Shown here piece by piece: positions 57,189-64,000 of a stretch of DNA of 64,000 nt. This DNA is from Pediococcus cellicola. GTDB lineage: Bacteria; Bacillota; Bacilli; Lactobacillales; Lactobacillaceae. Position 1 is the stretch's first letter. Each line of letters starts with the position of its first letter. The DNA lies in contig NZ_JQBR01000006.1 in assembly GCF_001438655.1 (NCBI RefSeq), positions 61,115 to 125,114 of the forward strand, in the 5' to 3' direction. A program made the position numbers and the translations under genes. The notes beneath the pieces are model-generated. The model did no database searches. It saw only the letters and a list, made by a program, of their open reading frames with translations, and was not told the DNA's origin.

Positions 57189-57386
57189 ATGGCAAGAGAT
57201 TTTTCAAGTTTGTTAGAACAACTGCGTCAGGGGAGTATTAAAGAATTAAAAGTTGAAGCTGACGAATTTAATGAATTTCAACCTATATATATGAAATACG
57301 ACCAACGCAAGCGAGTGATTGGGGAAGCTCAACGTAACGGTACCGTGATTTACCGTTTTGAAAACAATGAAAACGGTCAGCAATAA
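57189..57386 (+). CDS. Small conserved-looking protein of unknown function
   Basis: 65 aa, acidic, single domain: FSSLLEQLRQGSIKELKVEADEF then IYMKYDQRKRVIGEAQRNGTVIYRF, a two-part helix plus beta layout. No motif I can name. It lies divergently from clpE and upstream of ptsH on the same strand, with a separate ptsH promoter in between. Confidence 0.7.
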   Translation: MARDFSSLLEQLRQGSIKELKVEADEFNEFQPIYMKYDQRKRVIGEAQRNGTVIYRFENNENGQQ

Positions 57387-57411
57387 TTTCGTTTTTATTC
57401 GTGAAAGGGCT

Positions 57412-57439
57412 TGTAATAATTTCGAGAAATTGCTATCAT
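57412..57439 (+). promoter_or_regulatory. ptsHI promoter
   Basis: TTGTAA (57412-57417), 16-bp spacer, TATCAT (57434-57439), 109 bp before ptsH. Confidence 0.6.
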
Positions 57440-57548
57440 CAATGGGAAAGGCTGTTTAATTGTTAGTAGAATGAATGGTTATTTATTTTACGATTCAAAA
57501 AGAAAGCCCTTACTAAACTTATATTATTTTAAAGGAGATCGATTTATA

Positions 57549-57815
57549 ATGGAAACACGTGACTTTCATGTTATTGCAGAAACAGGTATTCATGCTCGTC
57601 CAGCTACTTTATTAGTACAGGCAGCAAGCAAATTTAATGCTGATGTTAAGTTAACTTACAAAGACAAATCAGTTAACTTGAAGTCTATCATGGGTGTAAT
57701 GTCATTAGGCGTTGGTCAAAATGCTGATGTGACAATTTCTGCCGATGGTGACGATGAAAAAGAAGCTATTGAAGCACTTGCAGACACAATGAAAAAGGAA
57801 GGACTTTCTGACTAA
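57549..57815 (+). CDS. ptsH: Phosphocarrier protein HPr
   Basis: Carries phosphate from enzyme I to sugar-specific PTS enzymes and, when phosphorylated at Ser46, is the CcpA co-repressor. His15 in [12 protein letters not shown] and Ser46 in [12 protein letters not shown] are both at canonical positions. 88 aa. AAAGGAGAT site 10 nt before the ATG. Overlaps ptsI by one base (TAATG). Confidence 0.98.
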   Translation: METRDFHVIAETGIHARPATLLVQAASKFNADVKLTYKDKSVNLKSIMGVMSLGVGQNADVTISADGDDEKEAIEALADTMKKEGLSD

Positions 57816-59536
57816 TGGCAAAAGAATTGAAGGGAATTGCTGCCAGTGATGGCGTTGCAATTGCGAAAGCATACATGCTTGTCGACCCTGATCTGTCATT
57901 TGATAAGAAAACCATTGATGATCCGGATGCTGAAATTAAACGTCTTCATGATGCTTTAGATGCGTCTAAATCAGAATTAGAGTTAATTAAGAGTAAGGCT
58001 TCAGAAAACCTTGGGGAAGAAGAAGCTGAGGTTTTTGAAGCTCACATTACGATTCTCTCAGATCCAGAATTAATTGGTAATATTGAAGACAAGATCAAAA
58101 ATGATACTGTAAATGCTGAACAAGCCTTAAAAGATGTTACCGATGGTTTCATTGAAACGTTTGAAGCAATGACTGATAATCAGTACATGCAAGAACGTGC
58201 CGGCGATATTCGCGATGTCACAAAACGTGTGATGAGTCATTTGTTAGGAGTTAAACTACCTAACCCAGCACTCATTGATTCCGAAGTTGTTGTTGTGGCT
58301 CATGACTTGACACCCAGTGATACAGCTCAATTGGATCGTAAGTATGTTAAGGGATTTATTACAGATATTGGTGGCCGGACTTCACATTCCGCTATTATGT
58401 CACGGACTTTGGAAATTCCTGCAGTGGTTGGTAGTGAAAAAGCAACCACAGCAATTGAATCTGGAGACACAGTGATCATTGACGGAATGCACGGAATTGC
58501 CATCGTTGATCCGTCTGATGACCAGGTTGCTGAATATGAACAAATGGAAAAGGATTTCGTTGCTCAAAAAGCAGAATGGGAAAAATTACGCGACGAAAAG
58601 ACTTTCTCGAAGGACAATGTTCATTTTGATTTAGCTGCTAATATTGGGACACCTGATGATATTAAAGGTGTGCTTGATAATGGCGCTGAAGCAGTTGGTT
58701 TATTCCGTTCTGAGTTCTTGTACATGGATGCAAGTGAACTTCCAAGCGAAGATGATCAATTTGAAGCTTACAAGAAGGTTGTTGAGGGCATGAACGGCAA
58801 ACAAGTTGTTGTTCGTACCATGGATATTGGTGGTGACAAACAGTTACCATACCTACCACTACCTGAAGAAATGAACCCATTCTTGGGCTATCGTGCAATC
58901 CGAATTAGTTTGGATCGAACAGATCTCTTCCGGACTCAGTTACGAGCTTTATTGCGGGCATCTGCTTATGGTAAGTTAGCTATCATGTTCCCAATGATTG
59001 CAACTGTGGCTGAATTTAAGAAAGCTAAAGCTATTTTTGAAGATGAAAAACAAAAAATGGTTAAAGCTGGAACAAAGATCGGTGATGACATTCAAGTTGG
59101 TATGATGATGGAAATTCCTGCAGCTGCTATGATTGCAGATAAGTTAGCTAAGTACGTTGACTTCTTTAGTATTGGAACAAATGATTTGATTCAGTACTCA
59201 TTTGCTGCTGATCGTGGTAATGAAAAGGTTTCTTACTTGTATCAACCATATAATCCATCCTTATTGCGTCTTATCAAGAAGACAATTGATGCTTCTCATG
59301 CAGAAGGCAAGTGGACTGGTATGTGTGGTGAAATGGCCGGCGACCAGACTGCTGTTCCAATTTTAATGGGACTCGGTTTGGACGAATTTTCAATGAGTGC
59401 TACTTCAATCTTGAAGACTCGTTCATTGATGAAACGCTTAGATACTAATGAAATGAAGAAATTAGCTGAAAAAGCGGTTACTGAAGCAGAAACGAACGAG
59501 GATGTCATCAAACTTGTTCACGATGCAATTAAGTAA
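57815..59536 (+). CDS. ptsI: Phosphoenolpyruvate-protein phosphotransferase (enzyme I)
   Basis: First step of the PTS. 573 aa: [12 protein letters not shown] with active His 191, [30 protein letters not shown], and the PEP-binding [17 protein letters not shown] near the C-terminus. The small-gene chain ptsH-ptsI is the standard Firmicutes order. Confidence 0.98.
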   Translation: MAKELKGIAASDGVAIAKAYMLVDPDLSFDKKTIDDPDAEIKRLHDALDASKSELELIKSKASENLGEEEAEVFEAHITILSDPELIGNIEDKIKNDTVNAEQALKDVTDGFIETFEAMTDNQYMQERAGDIRDVTKRVMSHLLGVKLPNPALIDSEVVVVAHDLTPSDTAQLDRKYVKGFITDIGGRTSHSAIMSRTLEIPAVVGSEKATTAIESGDTVIIDGMHGIAIVDPSDDQVAEYEQMEKDFVAQKAEWEKLRDEKTFSKDNVHFDLAANIGTPDDIKGVLDNGAEAVGLFRSEFLYMDASELPSEDDQFEAYKKVVEGMNGKQVVVRTMDIGGDKQLPYLPLPEEMNPFLGYRAIRISLDRTDLFRTQLRALLRASAYGKLAIMFPMIATVAEFKKAKAIFEDEKQKMVKAGTKIGDDIQVGMMMEIPAAAMIADKLAKYVDFFSIGTNDLIQYSFAADRGNEKVSYLYQPYNPSLLRLIKKTIDASHAEGKWTGMCGEMAGDQTAVPILMGLGLDEFSMSATSILKTRSLMKRLDTNEMKKLAEKAVTEAETNEDVIKLVHDAIK

Positions 59537-59553
59537 AAAAGTTAGATTTGTTT

Positions 59554-59593
59554 AAAATCTCTAGGGATGTTTAAAAATCCTTAGAGATTTTTT
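59554..59593 (+). terminator. Intrinsic terminator after ptsI
   Basis: AATCTCTAGGGA pairs with TCCTTAGAGATT, then TTTTTT. Confidence 0.85.
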
Positions 59594-59630
59594 GCTATAC
59601 TGAAAGCAATTAGGCAAAGTGAGGCAAAAT

Positions 59631-60422
59631 ATGAATTTTCAAACAACAGATCATGTGCGACTAGATTATACGGATCAGGGGGAAGGACAACCCGTGATGC
59701 TGCTTACTGGCTTTGGAGGTGCAAAAGAAATCTGGCACCGACAAAAAGAAGCGTTGTTATCCCAACACTTTCGGGTAATTGCTTTGGATTTTCGTAATCA
59801 AGGTCGTTCACAACATGTCAGCTGGGGGTTACGTCTTTCTAGGTTGGCGACTGATGTTCATGAATTAGGTGAGGCATTGCATCTTAGAAATCAAGTGTTA
59901 ATTGGAAATTCTATGGGAGCAGCAGTGATATGGGCTTACCTCTCACTTTTTGGAGATAGTGAAATTACTAGAATTGTGGTGGTTGATCAATCGCCTAAAA
60001 TGATTAGCGATGAAACGTGGTCATTTGGGTTTAAAGGCTTAAATTGGCAAACTTTTGCGTCACGTTTGAAAAAGCCACTCGGAAGTTCGACTTTTAAACA
60101 TATTGATGATGATACTTTTGCGTTAGTCAATCAAGTTCATACAGAGGCTCCGTTCGACGCTCAAATTGATTATCCTTTGTTACTGAACCATGCAACCCAA
60201 GATTGGCGAGATGTTATCGAACACCTGGAGATACCGATGCTTCTAGTGGCGGGAAAGCAAAGTCCTTACTTTGATTATCACTTTGCTTTTGCCGTACAGC
60301 AGATGAGTTCTCTTGTAAAAGTGGCGGTCGTGCCAGAGAGTGGGCACGTGGTGATGGCCGAACAATCACACTTATTTAATACGCTTATGCTTTGCTTTTT
60401 AGGAAACGGGATTAAATCTTAG
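59631..60422 (+). CDS. Alpha/beta hydrolase
   Basis: 263 aa esterase/lipase-like fold. LLTGFGGAKEIWHRQ, the nucleophile elbow GNSMGAAV (Ser) and the late ESGHVVMAEQ (His) are seen; an Asp between them is likely in QSPYFDYH. Substrate unknown. ATG 59631 with GTGAGGC upstream; GTG 59619 is the longer alternative. Confidence 0.87.
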   Translation: MNFQTTDHVRLDYTDQGEGQPVMLLTGFGGAKEIWHRQKEALLSQHFRVIALDFRNQGRSQHVSWGLRLSRLATDVHELGEALHLRNQVLIGNSMGAAVIWAYLSLFGDSEITRIVVVDQSPKMISDETWSFGFKGLNWQTFASRLKKPLGSSTFKHIDDDTFALVNQVHTEAPFDAQIDYPLLLNHATQDWRDVIEHLEIPMLLVAGKQSPYFDYHFAFAVQQMSSLVKVAVVPESGHVVMAEQSHLFNTLMLCFLGNGIKS

Positions 60423-60428
60423 TGTTGT

Positions 60429-60457
60429 TTGCATAACGCGTACGAAACCAATATAAT
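60429..60457 (+). promoter_or_regulatory. Promoter of the glycolipid operon
   Basis: TTGCAT (60429-60434), 17-bp spacer, TATAAT (60452-60457), 40 bp before the first gene. A strong consensus match. Confidence 0.75.
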
Positions 60458-60496
60458 TAAGCTGATTAAGTAGATCAATTTTTGAGGAGGATACTT

Positions 60497-61672
60497 GTGA
60501 ATATTGGAATTTTTACGGATACATATTACCCACAGGTGAGTGGTGTTGCAACCTCAATTAAGACATTGCGTGAGCAACTAGAAAAGCAAGGACATCAAGT
60601 ATATATTTTTACAACCACTGATCCTAAAGTGGATAAAAACGTGTATGAAAGAAATATCTTTCGCTTTACAAGTATACCTTTTGTCTCTTTTACTGACCGT
60701 AGAATTGCAGTAAGTGGGCTTTTTAAGGCCTATCAAGTCGCAAAAGAATTGAATTTGGATATTGTCCACACACAAACGGAGTTCTCGCTTGGTTGGATTG
60801 GCAAGTTTGTTGCTAAAAATCTCAAGATACCCTGTGTCCATACCTACCACACAATGTATGAAGATTATTTGCACTATGTGGCAAATGGTCATTTATTACG
60901 ACCCTATCACGTTAAACAGGCTACCCGTGCTTTTTGTTATCATCTAACGGGCGTTGTGGCACCAAGTGAACGCGTGATTAAGAAATTAAATACGTATGGT
61001 GTGAAAGCACCGATTCGGGTGATTCCAACTGGGGTTAATGTTAACCATTATGCCCAACATGAAGAGATTGACTGGCGTAAAAAGTATGGTTTTTCAAAAG
61101 AAAAGAAAATTCTACTTTCTTTAAGTCGTTTGGCCTATGAAAAAAATATTCAAGAAGTCATTAAAGTATTCCCCAAGGTGCTAGCAAAAGCTCCAGACAG
61201 TTTGCTGTTAATTGTGGGGGATGGACCGGCTCGTCAAAGCTTAGAACAGCAGGTTCGTGATCTGAAAATTAGTGATTATGTCAAATTCGCTGGTGAAATT
61301 GATAACGACATTGTTTATCGTTTTTATCAGATGGCTGACTTGTTTGTGTCGGCTTCAGATTCTGAATCGCAAGGGCTCACTTATATTGAGGCGCTGGCCG
61401 CAGGGCTTAAAGTGGTCGTTAAATCTAGTCCGTATACGGATGACTTACTTGATGATCCTTCTTTAGGAGTCACTTTTCAAACTGAAAAGCAATTTGTGCA
61501 TTTTATTGATAATTATTTAACACATCCTGCGAGCTTTGAAGATCCAGAACCAAGAGAACGCAAACTTTATGATATTTCTGCGGACCATTTTGGCAAACAG
61601 ATTGTGTCGTTTTATAAAGATTCAATGGTTTTGTATGCAGATCATGAAGAGTCTTCGAGCTTTTCTGACTAA
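60497..61672 (+). CDS. Diacylglycerol glycosyltransferase, LafA/DgsA-like
   Basis: GT4 enzyme expected to make the first glycolipid of the LTA anchor (monoglucosyldiacylglycerol) from UDP-glucose. IFTDTYYPQVSGVATSI is the acceptor loop, THTYHTMYEDYLHYV and SLSRLAYEKNIQ follow, and SDSESQGLTYIEALAAGL is the donor-binding EX7E region. 391 aa from GTG 60497, 6 nt after GAGGAGG. First gene of a three-gene operon. Confidence 0.88.
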   Translation: MNIGIFTDTYYPQVSGVATSIKTLREQLEKQGHQVYIFTTTDPKVDKNVYERNIFRFTSIPFVSFTDRRIAVSGLFKAYQVAKELNLDIVHTQTEFSLGWIGKFVAKNLKIPCVHTYHTMYEDYLHYVANGHLLRPYHVKQATRAFCYHLTGVVAPSERVIKKLNTYGVKAPIRVIPTGVNVNHYAQHEEIDWRKKYGFSKEKKILLSLSRLAYEKNIQEVIKVFPKVLAKAPDSLLLIVGDGPARQSLEQQVRDLKISDYVKFAGEIDNDIVYRFYQMADLFVSASDSESQGLTYIEALAAGLKVVVKSSPYTDDLLDDPSLGVTFQTEKQFVHFIDNYLTHPASFEDPEPRERKLYDISADHFGKQIVSFYKDSMVLYADHEESSSFSD

Positions 61673-61684
61673 GGGGGGAAAGAT

Positions 61685-62725
61685 TTGCGAATTAATATGT
61701 TTTCTTCGGCCTCGAAGGTTAAAGGTCAAGGTGTAGGAAGTGCGTATGAGGAACTAATTGCGTTGCTCAAAGCTCATTTTCCTGATGAATTTGACGTGAA
61801 AATTAATAACTATAGTCGTTCTGAAATTAGTCATTATCACACCATTGATCCCCAATTTTATCTGTCTACTTTTATGCCAGGACGGGGTAGGAAAATTGGT
61901 TATGTCCATTTTTTACCAGAAACGATTGAAGGGAGTTTGAAGATCCCACAACCGTTTCGGGCAATTTTTTATAAATATGTGATTGCGTTTTATAAACGAA
62001 TGGATCACATTGTTGTAGTTAACCCGACTTTTATTCCGAAGTTAACTGCTTATGGCATTCCAGAAGATAAAATTAGTTATATTCCTAATTTTGTGCACAA
62101 AAGTGAGTTCTACGAAATGGGATCAAAACAAAAGCGTGAAGTCCGTGAATTATTGCAGATCGAACAGGACCGTTTTGTTATCTTGGGCATCGGGCAGGTG
62201 CAAGAACGTAAAGGTGTGAAGGACTTTATCCGGTTGGCTAAAGAAAACCCGCAGATTCAATTTATCTGGGCAGGAGGATTCTCATTCGGACGCATGACCG
62301 ATGGCTATACTGAGCTTAAGAGGGTGGTTGATAATCCCCCAAAGAATCTGAAGTTTACGGGCATTGTGGATCGTAGCGAGTTAGTTAAGTATTACAATGC
62401 GGCCAATTTGTTCTTATTGCCTTCCTATAACGAATTATTTCCAATGTCAGTGCTAGAAGCTTTTAGTTGTGGCACACCAGTATTGTTGCGCGACTTAGAC
62501 CTTTACCATGCAATTATTTCAGGCTTTTATGCGCCAGCAGCTAATGTGGCTGAAATGCAAACACAAATCACTAATTTGGTTCAAAATCCGCAAGCTTTGG
62601 CACAACTACACGAAAAAGCTAAGCAAGCTTCTGAGGAGTATTCGGAAGCACATTTGGCAAACATCTGGCATGGCTTTTATATGAGACAGGCGAGAGAAGG
62701 TTCGGTACATGTCAAAAAAGAATAA
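61685..62725 (+). CDS. Second glycolipid glycosyltransferase, LafB-like
   Basis: 346 aa GT4 protein: MFSSASKVKGQGVGSAYEEL, IGYVHFLPETIEGSLK, IPNFVHKSEF, QERKGVKDFI and YNELFPMSVLEAFSCGTPVL. Expected to add the second sugar to the lipid made by the preceding enzyme. TTG start with a GGGGGG-type site. The start of the next gene lies inside it (17-nt overlap), so translation is coupled. Confidence 0.87.
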   Translation: MRINMFSSASKVKGQGVGSAYEELIALLKAHFPDEFDVKINNYSRSEISHYHTIDPQFYLSTFMPGRGRKIGYVHFLPETIEGSLKIPQPFRAIFYKYVIAFYKRMDHIVVVNPTFIPKLTAYGIPEDKISYIPNFVHKSEFYEMGSKQKREVRELLQIEQDRFVILGIGQVQERKGVKDFIRLAKENPQIQFIWAGGFSFGRMTDGYTELKRVVDNPPKNLKFTGIVDRSELVKYYNAANLFLLPSYNELFPMSVLEAFSCGTPVLLRDLDLYHAIISGFYAPAANVAEMQTQITNLVQNPQALAQLHEKAKQASEEYSEAHLANIWHGFYMRQAREGSVHVKKE

Positions 62726-63746
62726 AATTGTTTTGACTGGCATGATCCTTTTAGGTGTTGCCATATTCGCGTTTTCATTACGAAATGTGAATTTAAATCG
62801 ATTAGTCCATGATATGGTCCATATTCATTGGCAGTGGTTACTAGTGGCAGTGGGATGCATGTTACTGTATTTCGGGATTGAAGCATTGATTACACGAATG
62901 TTTGTGATTAGCAATGGTGATCGTTTTTCTTTTCGAGATGCGATTCGAATTCCTTTAATCGAACAATTGTTTAATGGTATCACGCCTTTTTCCTCAGGGG
63001 GGCAACCGGCTCAATTGGTGGCACTTATGCAAAGCGGGGTTGAAGGTGGTCGTGCTAGTTCAGTTCTGTTAATGAAATTTGTTGTCTTTCAAGCCATGAT
63101 TGTCATTAATTTTATGTTTAGCTTATTGATTGGATTTAATTATATCGCTGAGAAGATGAGCTATTTATCTTTGTTCGTTGTGTTTGGCTTTGTCATTCAT
63201 TTTGCGGTAATTGTGGGTCTATTATTAGTGATGTATTGGCACAGCTTCACCAAAAAATTGATTCGCTGGATTATGATTCCGGTGAAATGGTTTGTAAAAA
63301 AAGACCGTTATGAAGCTTGGAAAATTTCTTTAGATGAAAAAGTGGATACGTTTTATTCTGAAAGTGTACGTATTAAGTCTCAGTGGAAATTACTTTTGAA
63401 GGTTTTTGTCATGACTTTCTTCCAACTCTTATTTTACTATTTAGTCCCGTATTACATTATGTTGTCTTTAGGATATACTGGCATTAATGTGATCATGGTG
63501 ACTTCTCTACATGTGTTAATTGTGATGGTCATTTCGATTTTCCCTATTCCGGGAGGATCCGGTGGCGCGGAGTACAGTTTTGATGTGCTTTTCTCTAGTT
63601 TCATTCACAGTAATAGCAAGTTAGTGCTGGCTATGCTTATCTGGCGATTGTTGACTTATTACTTTGGCATGTTTGGTGGCATGTTTGCTTTAGTTACGAA
63701 ACCGGATAAATTAAATCGCACAATTGTAAAAAAAGTTAATCGGTAA
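62709..63746 (+). CDS. Lysylphosphatidylglycerol-synthase TM-domain/flippase-like membrane protein
   Basis: 345 aa, about seven to eight membrane segments; PFSSGGQPAQLVALMQSG and IPIPGGSGGAEYSFDVLFSSF are the conserved loops of this family, which lacks the MprF catalytic domain. Third gene of the glycolipid operon, so it may help move the glycolipid or a precursor across the membrane; that role is inferred from position only. Confidence 0.88.
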   Translation: MSKKNKIVLTGMILLGVAIFAFSLRNVNLNRLVHDMVHIHWQWLLVAVGCMLLYFGIEALITRMFVISNGDRFSFRDAIRIPLIEQLFNGITPFSSGGQPAQLVALMQSGVEGGRASSVLLMKFVVFQAMIVINFMFSLLIGFNYIAEKMSYLSLFVVFGFVIHFAVIVGLLLVMYWHSFTKKLIRWIMIPVKWFVKKDRYEAWKISLDEKVDTFYSESVRIKSQWKLLLKVFVMTFFQLLFYYLVPYYIMLSLGYTGINVIMVTSLHVLIVMVISIFPIPGGSGGAEYSFDVLFSSFIHSNSKLVLAMLIWRLLTYYFGMFGGMFALVTKPDKLNRTIVKKVNR

Positions 63747-63750
63747 TTTG

Positions 63751-63784
63751 ACAGTCGTATTTTTAAAGATGCGACTGTTTTTTT
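63751..63784 (+). terminator. Intrinsic terminator
   Basis: ACAGTCG / CGACTGT with a 14-nt loop, then TTTTTTT. The last 215 bp of the window show no gene I can support. Confidence 0.85.
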
Positions 63785-64000
63785 ATTTGATCTCAAAAAA
63801 ATGTTTTCTCTTTGATGCTTGATATATAAGGAACTGAGGCGTGACTGAAAATCTTTTTGTCTTTTTGCCCTTGACCGTTGCTAGAAATCTTGATATGATA
63901 TTCAAGGTCGTTTTTGAGAGAAAAACTTCTTAGGAACGCTAAGCAAATGATTTGAAATAAGTTGAATTTAGTTGTTGACTTTTTCAAATCAAGATGATAA

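Noticed and set aside
63793..63987. 64-codon minus-strand frame at the window end
   Set aside because: Overlaps the post-operon spacer, no ribosome binding site, no recognisable family.

Overview
The window reads as a low-GC Gram-positive chromosome of the family Lactobacillaceae. Evidence: lactobacillus-type genes throughout (ClpE, PepS-type M29 aminopeptidase, HPr/enzyme I, LtaS, a LafA/LafB-like glycolipid synthase pair), strong AGGAGG-type ribosome binding sites, frequent TTG and GTG starts, intrinsic terminators after most operons, a purine riboswitch and a CtsR operator. The exact species cannot be fixed from the sequence alone. Everything here is read by eye; no database search was run.

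Region 1 (1-11285) is the 3' part of a first Wzy-type exopolysaccharide (EPS) locus: the end of a CpsD-type tyrosine kinase, a CpsB-type phosphatase, a long membrane UDP-HexNAc dehydratase, a small priming transferase, a reductase/epimerase, four glycosyl- or glycerophosphotransferases, an EpsG-type polymerase and a Wzx flippase. Region 2 (11286-16750) is a decayed scar: a ~175-bp fragment of an rmlB 3' end, a shattered LytR-CpsA-Psr (LCP) pseudogene, a gene split by one in-frame TGA, probable remains of a related gene, an orphan membrane protein and a broken IS256-family element. Region 3 (16758-32650) is a second complete EPS locus: rmlACBD for dTDP-L-rhamnose, a second priming transferase, a short chain-length-like protein without a kinase, five genes for sugar transfer and polymerisation in a chain of 4-nt overlaps, a membrane-anchored glycoside hydrolase, a coiled-coil membrane protein, UDP-galactopyranose mutase, a second Wzx and an intact LCP ligase.

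Region 4 (32690-42440) is mixed housekeeping: VanZ-like protein, a small secreted protein, an oligopeptide-binding lipoprotein, a DegV/FakB-type protein, a candidate structured RNA, a candidate small RNA with an anti-Shine-Dalgarno loop, tRNA-Arg(CCT), a metal P-type ATPase and a separate HMA metallochaperone that share an FNR-type box at identical promoter spacing, and a guanine-class riboswitch in front of a xanthine/guanine permease. Region 5 (42451-64000) is largely core: PepS, UDP-GlcNAc 2-epimerase with GtrA, flavodoxin, RecX, a serine hydrolase, DUF402, AI-2E transporter family, glycerol-3-phosphate cytidylyltransferase, RF3, LtaS, ClpE, PtsHI and a three-gene glycolipid operon.

Together the window is strongly biased to cell-surface polymer synthesis: two EPS systems, wall- or lipoteichoic-acid precursors (TagD-like, LtaS, LafA/LafB-like) and attachment enzymes (LCP). 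The most interesting points are the tandem EPS loci with a decayed junction, the paired FNR boxes, the anti-SD small RNA candidate, the multi-hairpin intergenic region upstream of degV, and the IS hairpin that would hide the transposase ribosome binding site.
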